From an uncultured bacterium (GTDB lineage: Bacteria; Actinomycetota; Coriobacteriia; Coriobacteriales; Coriobacteriaceae): DNA of 8,070 bases. Numbering within the stretch: the first letter of the stretch is position 1; each line of letters opens with the position of its first letter. The position numbers were made by a program, and so were the translations under genes. Positions 5,045 through 8,070 of this stretch are shown here, piece after piece. The notes under the pieces are model-generated. The model did no database searches, was not told the DNA's origin, and saw only the letters and a list, made by a program, of their open reading frames with translations. The stretch lies in assembly GCA_905215445.1 (NCBI GenBank), contig CAJMPZ010000071.1:1-8070 (forward strand). The letters run 5' to 3'.

Positions 5045-6013
5045 TTATTTCGCGAATAGGTTCTTGAGGTTGAACTCGGCTTGGACGGTGCGGAGCATGA
5101 GGTCGGTGTCGTCCAAGCCCAGGTGCTGCTCGTTGGCGTCGGCGGCGAGGGTTCCACGGCGGCGCGCCCAGTTCTCGAGCGCGGCTGGGGCGGACTCGCG
5201 GGGGAGCGAGCGCACGTCGGCGTCCAGGCTGCGGCAGATCTGGCGCGAGTCGATGACGATGATCTTGCCGGCGCGGCGTGCCTCGGCGTAGCCGTCCAGG
5301 TGGATCTTGAACCAGCTGTCCTCAAAGGCGGCGTTGTGTGCCATGTACGGGTACTTCTTCATAAGCTTGAGCAGCTGCTTTTGCAGCTCTTTGTTCTCGC
5401 GGAACGGCTTTTTGCCGTCGATGTCGTCCCAGGTGATGTGGTGGATATTCGACAACGGCACATCCTCGCCGCGGTAGATGTCGGGCAGGCCGCAGTAGTG
5501 TGCCTCGGCGTCATGCGGGACGGCGTCGCTGGTGAGCTCCATGATCTCCCAGCCCACGTTGATGATATAGCCGCGCTCGGGTGCACGGCCGGTGGTCTCG
5601 ATGTCGATACCGAGCACGGTGCCCTGGATGGGCTTGCGGGCGTAGGCCACGCCGAGCGCGTCGCGGTCGCCGCGGATTTCGCGCATAACGGACGCGGCGG
5701 TGCGCTTTTGCATCTTGCCGATGGCGGCGCAGGTGTCGGCATCGGACAGGCCGCGCGAGAGCGTCGCGGGCGTCACGTTGCGCAGACGCGCCTCGCCAAT
5801 CTGGTCGCACAGGTCGCGGTTGCGGTCGGCCAGGTCGCGCACGGTGGCAAAGTCGAAGCCGGGGTCGCCCTCGGCGGTAAAGTACTCGGTCTCGAGCACC
5901 TTGAGGGCCTCCTCGCCCTTCTGGCGCTCGGACTCCATGGCGCCGTGGTCGCCGTAGATAAACATGGGGATAAACGGCTGGCGCTCGTATTCGAGTGCTT
6001 GCGATACGTTCAT
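5045..6013 (-). CDS. DnaQ-like 3'-5' exonuclease (DEDDh family)
   Basis: A 322-residue protein whose C-terminal two thirds form an RNase-T/DnaQ-type exonuclease domain, expected to remove nucleotides from the 3' ends of DNA or RNA with two metal ions. Exo I is GIDIETTG (135-142, with D137 and E139). Exo II is HNAAFED (226-232, with D232). Exo III is H297-LGL-D301-D302, the DEDDh arrangement. Residues 1-130 are mostly helical, charged, and match no domain I recognise; the family core does not need them. The start has a strong AAGGAG (6020-6025) six nt before the ATG. A small stem GCCGC-GTTGT-GCGGC (6032-6046) lies in the leader. The gene stands alone, divergent from the metal exporter, with its own terminator at 4943-4980. 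It is not the polymerase III epsilon subunit as far as I can tell, so a role in repair or RNA processing is only a guess. Confidence 0.9.
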   Translation of the reverse strand: MNVSQALEYERQPFIPMFIYGDHGAMESERQKGEEALKVLETEYFTAEGDPGFDFATVRDLADRNRDLCDQIGEARLRNVTPATLSRGLSDADTCAAIGKMQKRTAASVMREIRGDRDALGVAYARKPIQGTVLGIDIETTGRAPERGYIINVGWEIMELTSDAVPHDAEAHYCGLPDIYRGEDVPLSNIHHITWDDIDGKKPFRENKELQKQLLKLMKKYPYMAHNAAFEDSWFKIHLDGYAEARRAGKIIVIDSRQICRSLDADVRSLPRESAPAALENWARRRGTLAADANEQHLGLDDTDLMLRTVQAEFNLKNLFAK

Positions 6014-6073
6014 ATGCTACTCCTTGGACGGGCCGCGTTGTGCGGCTCGAGGTTACTGAGTTATGGCGAGATG

Positions 6074-6095
6074 ATAGTTTACCATAGGCAACTAT
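6074..6095. promoter_or_regulatory. Imperfect palindrome in the divergent promoter region
   Basis: ATAGTT-N10-AACTAT (6074-6079 and 6090-6095), with 8 of 11 dyad positions matching over the full half-sites. The inner bases read TTTACC..TAGGCAA, which recalls the spacing and GCC/GGC core of DtxR/MntR-type operators. It directly precedes the candidate -35 box of the exporter gene. A binding protein is not identified in the window; the regulator type is a guess. Confidence 0.4.
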
Positions 6096-6122
6096 TGGCA
6101 CCGCGCCCGGGACAACTACAAT
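6095..6122 (+). promoter_or_regulatory. Candidate promoter of the metal exporter gene
   Basis: TTGGCA (6095-6100) and TACAAT (6117-6122) are each one base from the sigma-70 consensus and are separated by 16 bp. A second dyad, CAACTA (6113-6118) with TAGTTG (6127-6132), overlaps the -10 box. The start would be about 55 nt before the gene's ATG. Confidence 0.55.
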
Positions 6123-6184
6123 ACCCTAGTTGACCGCTAGGACTTTTACAATGCTGCCGAAAGACACGAAAGGTTCCATCCGTC

Positions 6185-7273
6185 ATGGATTTACTGATTG
6201 ATATTCTGCTCGACGCCGGCAAGGACACGCTGTCGCTGGTGCCGTTTTTGTTGGTGACGCATCTTGCTCTCGAGACACTTGAGCACGTTGCGGGCGACCG
6301 CGTCAACGGCGCTATCAAGCGCGCCGGCGCTGCGGGTCCCGTGGTTGGCTCGCTGCTGGGCATGGTGCCGCAGTGCGGATTTTCGGCCATGGCAGCAACG
6401 CTGTACGCCGGCCGTGTCGTGACCTTGGGCACGTTGGTGGCGGTGTTCCTTTCGACCTCCGATGAGATGCTGCCGCTGTTGCTTGCCGAGCAGGTTCCCG
6501 TGCAGACTATGGCGATGCTTTTGGCTTCGAAAGCGCTGATCGCACTGGTCACGGGTTTTATCGTGGACGCTGCCATTCGCGGCCTGCGCCGTAACGCCCG
6601 CGCGCACGCGGCGATTCGCCGTACCGTGCTGGGAACCGCGGCCAACCCGGCCCACGTGAACTGCGCGCACGACGACCACAGCGGCGGTGACATCATCGAC
6701 GAGGTGGCCGAGGCAGGCGTGAGCGCCGACCACATCCACGAGCTGTGCGAGCGCGACCATTGCGGTTGTGATGAAGACGAGGACGAGCACGAACACGGAC
6801 ATGGCCACGATCACGGTCATGAGGGCGAACATGAACACCATGATGGTCACGGTCACTCTCACTCCCACGAAGGGACGCCTGTCCTGTCGATCATCCGCAG
6901 TGCGATCTCGCACACCGTGCAGGTCTCGGTATTCATTTTTCTGGTGACGCTGATTCTGGTCGCCGTGCTCGAGACGTTCGGCGAGTCCGCGATCGAGCAG
7001 TTCCTGCGCGGCAACGAGACACTCGCTGTCCTGGGTTCGGCGCTTGTCGGGCTGATTCCCAATTGCTCGGCGAGCGTGGTCATTACACAGCTGTATCTGG
7101 AAGGCGCGCTGCAACTGGCGCCGATGCTCGCCGGCACGCTCATTTCCGCCGGCGTGGGTTATCTGGTGCTGTTCCGCACCAACCGCAGCGCCCGCGAAAA
7201 TGCCGTGTTCCTGATCATGATGTACGTCATCGGCGCTGGCTGGGGCCTCATCCTCTCCGCCGTTGGCCTCTAA
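6185..7273 (+). CDS. Putative 10-TM heavy-metal/manganese exporter (ArsP_2/DUF2899-like) with His-rich loop
   Basis: A 362-residue membrane protein resembling the family annotated as putative 10-TM heavy-metal exporters or putative manganese transporters. Two halves repeat the same motif: GSLLGMVPQCGFSAM (56-70) and GSALVGLIPNCSASVV (284-299), each with a Pro-x-Cys in a membrane segment, which points to an internal duplication and a transport path lined by these elements. Between the halves is a long soluble loop (about 150-232) with many His, Asp and Glu and a C188...C193-G-C195 cluster; residues 202-228 are mostly His alternating with Gly, Glu or Ser. Such loops usually bind metal ions. The start has AAAGG about 11 nt before the ATG, and GATG follows the usual N-terminus. 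The gene stands alone, divergent from the exonuclease and ended by a bidirectional terminator. The transported ion (Mn, Zn, Ni, Co or an arsenic compound) cannot be decided from sequence. Confidence 0.9.
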   Translation: MDLLIDILLDAGKDTLSLVPFLLVTHLALETLEHVAGDRVNGAIKRAGAAGPVVGSLLGMVPQCGFSAMAATLYAGRVVTLGTLVAVFLSTSDEMLPLLLAEQVPVQTMAMLLASKALIALVTGFIVDAAIRGLRRNARAHAAIRRTVLGTAANPAHVNCAHDDHSGGDIIDEVAEAGVSADHIHELCERDHCGCDEDEDEHEHGHGHDHGHEGEHEHHDGHGHSHSHEGTPVLSIIRSAISHTVQVSVFIFLVTLILVAVLETFGESAIEQFLRGNETLAVLGSALVGLIPNCSASVVITQLYLEGALQLAPMLAGTLISAGVGYLVLFRTNRSARENAVFLIMMYVIGAGWGLILSAVGL

Positions 7274-7281
7274 GTAGGCCT

Positions 7282-7357
7282 AAAAAATGGGCTTCAAATA
7301 GCCATGCTCAGCGCCTGCGCAATGCGGCGACGCATGGCATTTTGAAGCCCGTTTTTT
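7282..7357. terminator. Bidirectional intrinsic terminator between convergent genes
   Basis: GGGCTTCAAA (7289-7298) pairs with TTTGAAGCCC (7341-7350). After a 2x2 mismatch, GCCATGC (7301-7307) pairs with GCATGGC (7332-7338), and the loop can form a further CGCC/GGCG stem. Six A bases precede it (7282-7287) and six T bases follow it (7352-7357), so it can stop transcription from both sides. It begins 8 nt past the exporter's stop codon. Confidence 0.92.
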
Positions 7358-7390
7358 GTTGAGCCATGGATTCCGAGCGCTCACACCGCT

Positions 7391-7435
7391 CAAAACAAAA
7401 AGGTAGATTTTAGGCATGTCTCAAAAATCTACCTT
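7391..7435 (-). terminator. Intrinsic terminator of the YaiI/YqxD gene
   Basis: AAGGTAGATTTT (7400-7411) pairs perfectly with AAAATCTACCTT (7424-7435) over 12 bp, with a 12-nt loop. On the minus strand the stem starts two bases past the stop codon of the gene at 7438 and is followed by TTTTTGTTTTG. Confidence 0.9.
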
Positions 7436-7437
7436 GG

Positions 7438-7920
7438 TTAGTGCAGCAACTCGGTGAGGTTGCGTTTAAAGCGGGCGCGGTCTTCGCTGGTAAATGCTGC
7501 CGGACCGCGAGTGCGTCCGCCGGCGCGGCGTACCTTCTTTTCCTCGTGGCGAATAAACAGCTGCATGTCGATGGTTGCTTTGTCGTAGACGCGCCCGCGC
7601 ACACCGATAGCGGCGGCATCGCGCCCGAGCACCATGCTCGCCAAGCCAATGTCCTGCGTCACGACCACGTCGCCCGCCTGCAGGCGTTCGACAATGGCAA
7701 AGTCGGCGCTGTCGGCGCCCACGCTCACGTCGAGCGTCGTGATCCAAAAGCCGCGTCGCGCGTGCTCGGCATCGCGCGGGTCGTCGCGGCGAATGTGCCG
7801 TTCCAGGTTTTGCGTGCTGTTGCCGGCGATAACAACGGCGACGCCCGCCCGCCGCGCGCAGTCAATCGACTCGCGCGTGACCGGGCAGGCGTCGGCATCA
7901 ATAAAGAGCGTCTTTGGCAT
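7438..7920 (-). CDS. YaiI/YqxD family (DUF188) protein
   Basis: A 160-residue protein of the widespread UPF0178 (DUF188) family, whose biochemical role is not established; the fold is related to PIN/NYN-like nucleases. Family marks are DADACPV (8-14), D70 and D73 in GADSADFAI, VVTQDIGLA (86-94), and the long conserved tail from GRVYDKATID (109-118) through RTRGPAAFT (136-144) to F151-K-R-N. The acidic residues D8, D10, D70, D73 and D90 could form a metal site as in PIN-like enzymes. The length is normal for the family. The ATG follows the TAG stop of the upstream minus-strand gene with no gap and has no clear ribosome binding site, so its translation is probably coupled to that gene. A strong terminator follows the stop. 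Confidence 0.93.
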   Translation of the reverse strand: MPKTLFIDADACPVTRESIDCARRAGVAVVIAGNSTQNLERHIRRDDPRDAEHARRGFWITTLDVSVGADSADFAIVERLQAGDVVVTQDIGLASMVLGRDAAAIGVRGRVYDKATIDMQLFIRHEEKKVRRAGGRTRGPAAFTSEDRARFKRNLTELLH

Positions 7921-8070
7921 CTAGCGCACCAGTTTGCCAAACTGAATGGCGCGAACAATGAGCGTCACGCCAAACACCAGCAGCGCGGCACCGCTAAAGA
8001 TGACGAGCATCTTGGCTTCCCGATTCTTCCTTCTATCAATACTGCCGGAGCTGAAGTTGCAGCGTTTCTT
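7921..8070 (-). CDS. C-terminal part of a single-span membrane protein (cut by window edge)
   Basis: The minus strand is open from the window end to TAG at 7921-7923, giving 49 residues. They begin KKRCNFSSGSID, then a basic stretch DRRKNREAK, then a hydrophobic segment MLVIFSGAALLVFGVTLIV, and end RAIQFGKLVR. This is a C-terminal membrane anchor after a basic stretch; the one visible Cys might belong to a zinc ribbon upstream, which cannot be checked here. An ATG at 8008-8010 could give a 29-residue peptide, but the open frame reaching the edge makes a longer protein more likely. Its stop abuts the YaiI/YqxD start, indicating an operon. Confidence 0.6.
   Translation of the reverse strand, partial: KKRCNFSSGSIDRRKNREAKMLVIFSGAALLVFGVTLIVRAIQFGKLVR

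Noticed and set aside
5081..6133. 350-residue plus-strand frame opposite the exonuclease
   Set aside because: It is antisense to a gene with all three Exo motifs and a strong ribosome binding site; the Gly/Ala/Val-rich sequence is typical of a high-GC antisense frame.
6191..7114. 307-residue minus-strand frame opposite the metal exporter
   Set aside because: It is the antisense of a recognisable membrane transporter; its low-complexity Val/His stretches mirror the His-rich loop.

Overview
The window looks like chromosomal DNA of a high-GC Gram-positive gut actinobacterium of the class Coriobacteriia, most likely Collinsella or a close relative. This is inferred from GC-rich third codon positions in most genes, the wording of the proteins, and the Coriobacteriia-style 402-residue nuclease-like protein. 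No rRNA or marker gene is present to prove it.

Layout. Positions 49-179 hold a very long hairpin, just past the end of a minus-strand metal-resistance operon. The operon reads from about 2935 down to 196: an ArsR/SmtB-type metal sensor (2529-2894), a free-standing heavy-metal-associated (HMA) domain protein (2247-2465), and a P1B-2 type Zn/Cd/Pb-exporting ATPase (196-2148). Its promoter is a near-ideal TTGACA-N16-TATAAT. One 23-bp operator covers the promoter, a perfect inverted copy lies in the leader, and a third degenerate copy lies directly before the ATPase gene.

From about 2970 to 4940 the DNA is visibly lower in GC. It holds one confident gene (3284-4492, minus), a 402-residue protein with a DUF559/Vsr-like nuclease-type C-terminal half. 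On each side of it is a pair of inverted copies of a roughly 29-bp repeat (A 3044-3072, B 3237-3265, C 4705-4733, D 4868-4896). The block looks like an inserted accessory unit, but no transposase or integrase is visible.

The right half is ordinary, compact chromosome. A DnaQ-like DEDDh exonuclease (5045-6013, minus) with a strong terminator is divergent from a putative 10-TM heavy-metal/manganese exporter (6185-7273, plus) carrying a His-rich loop. The 171-bp region between them holds two dyads and a candidate promoter. A bidirectional terminator and a second terminator separate the exporter from a convergent YaiI/YqxD (DUF188) protein (7438-7920, minus). That gene starts directly at the stop codon of a partly seen membrane-anchored protein (7921-8070).

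Theme. Two separate metal exporters stand in one window: one under an ArsR-family sensor, the other behind palindromes that could bind a DtxR/MntR-like regulator. No wholly new system is proven. The items most worth follow-up are the paired-repeat islet around the 402-residue gene, the three-operator control of the split ATPase/HMA operon, and the 131-nt hairpin.
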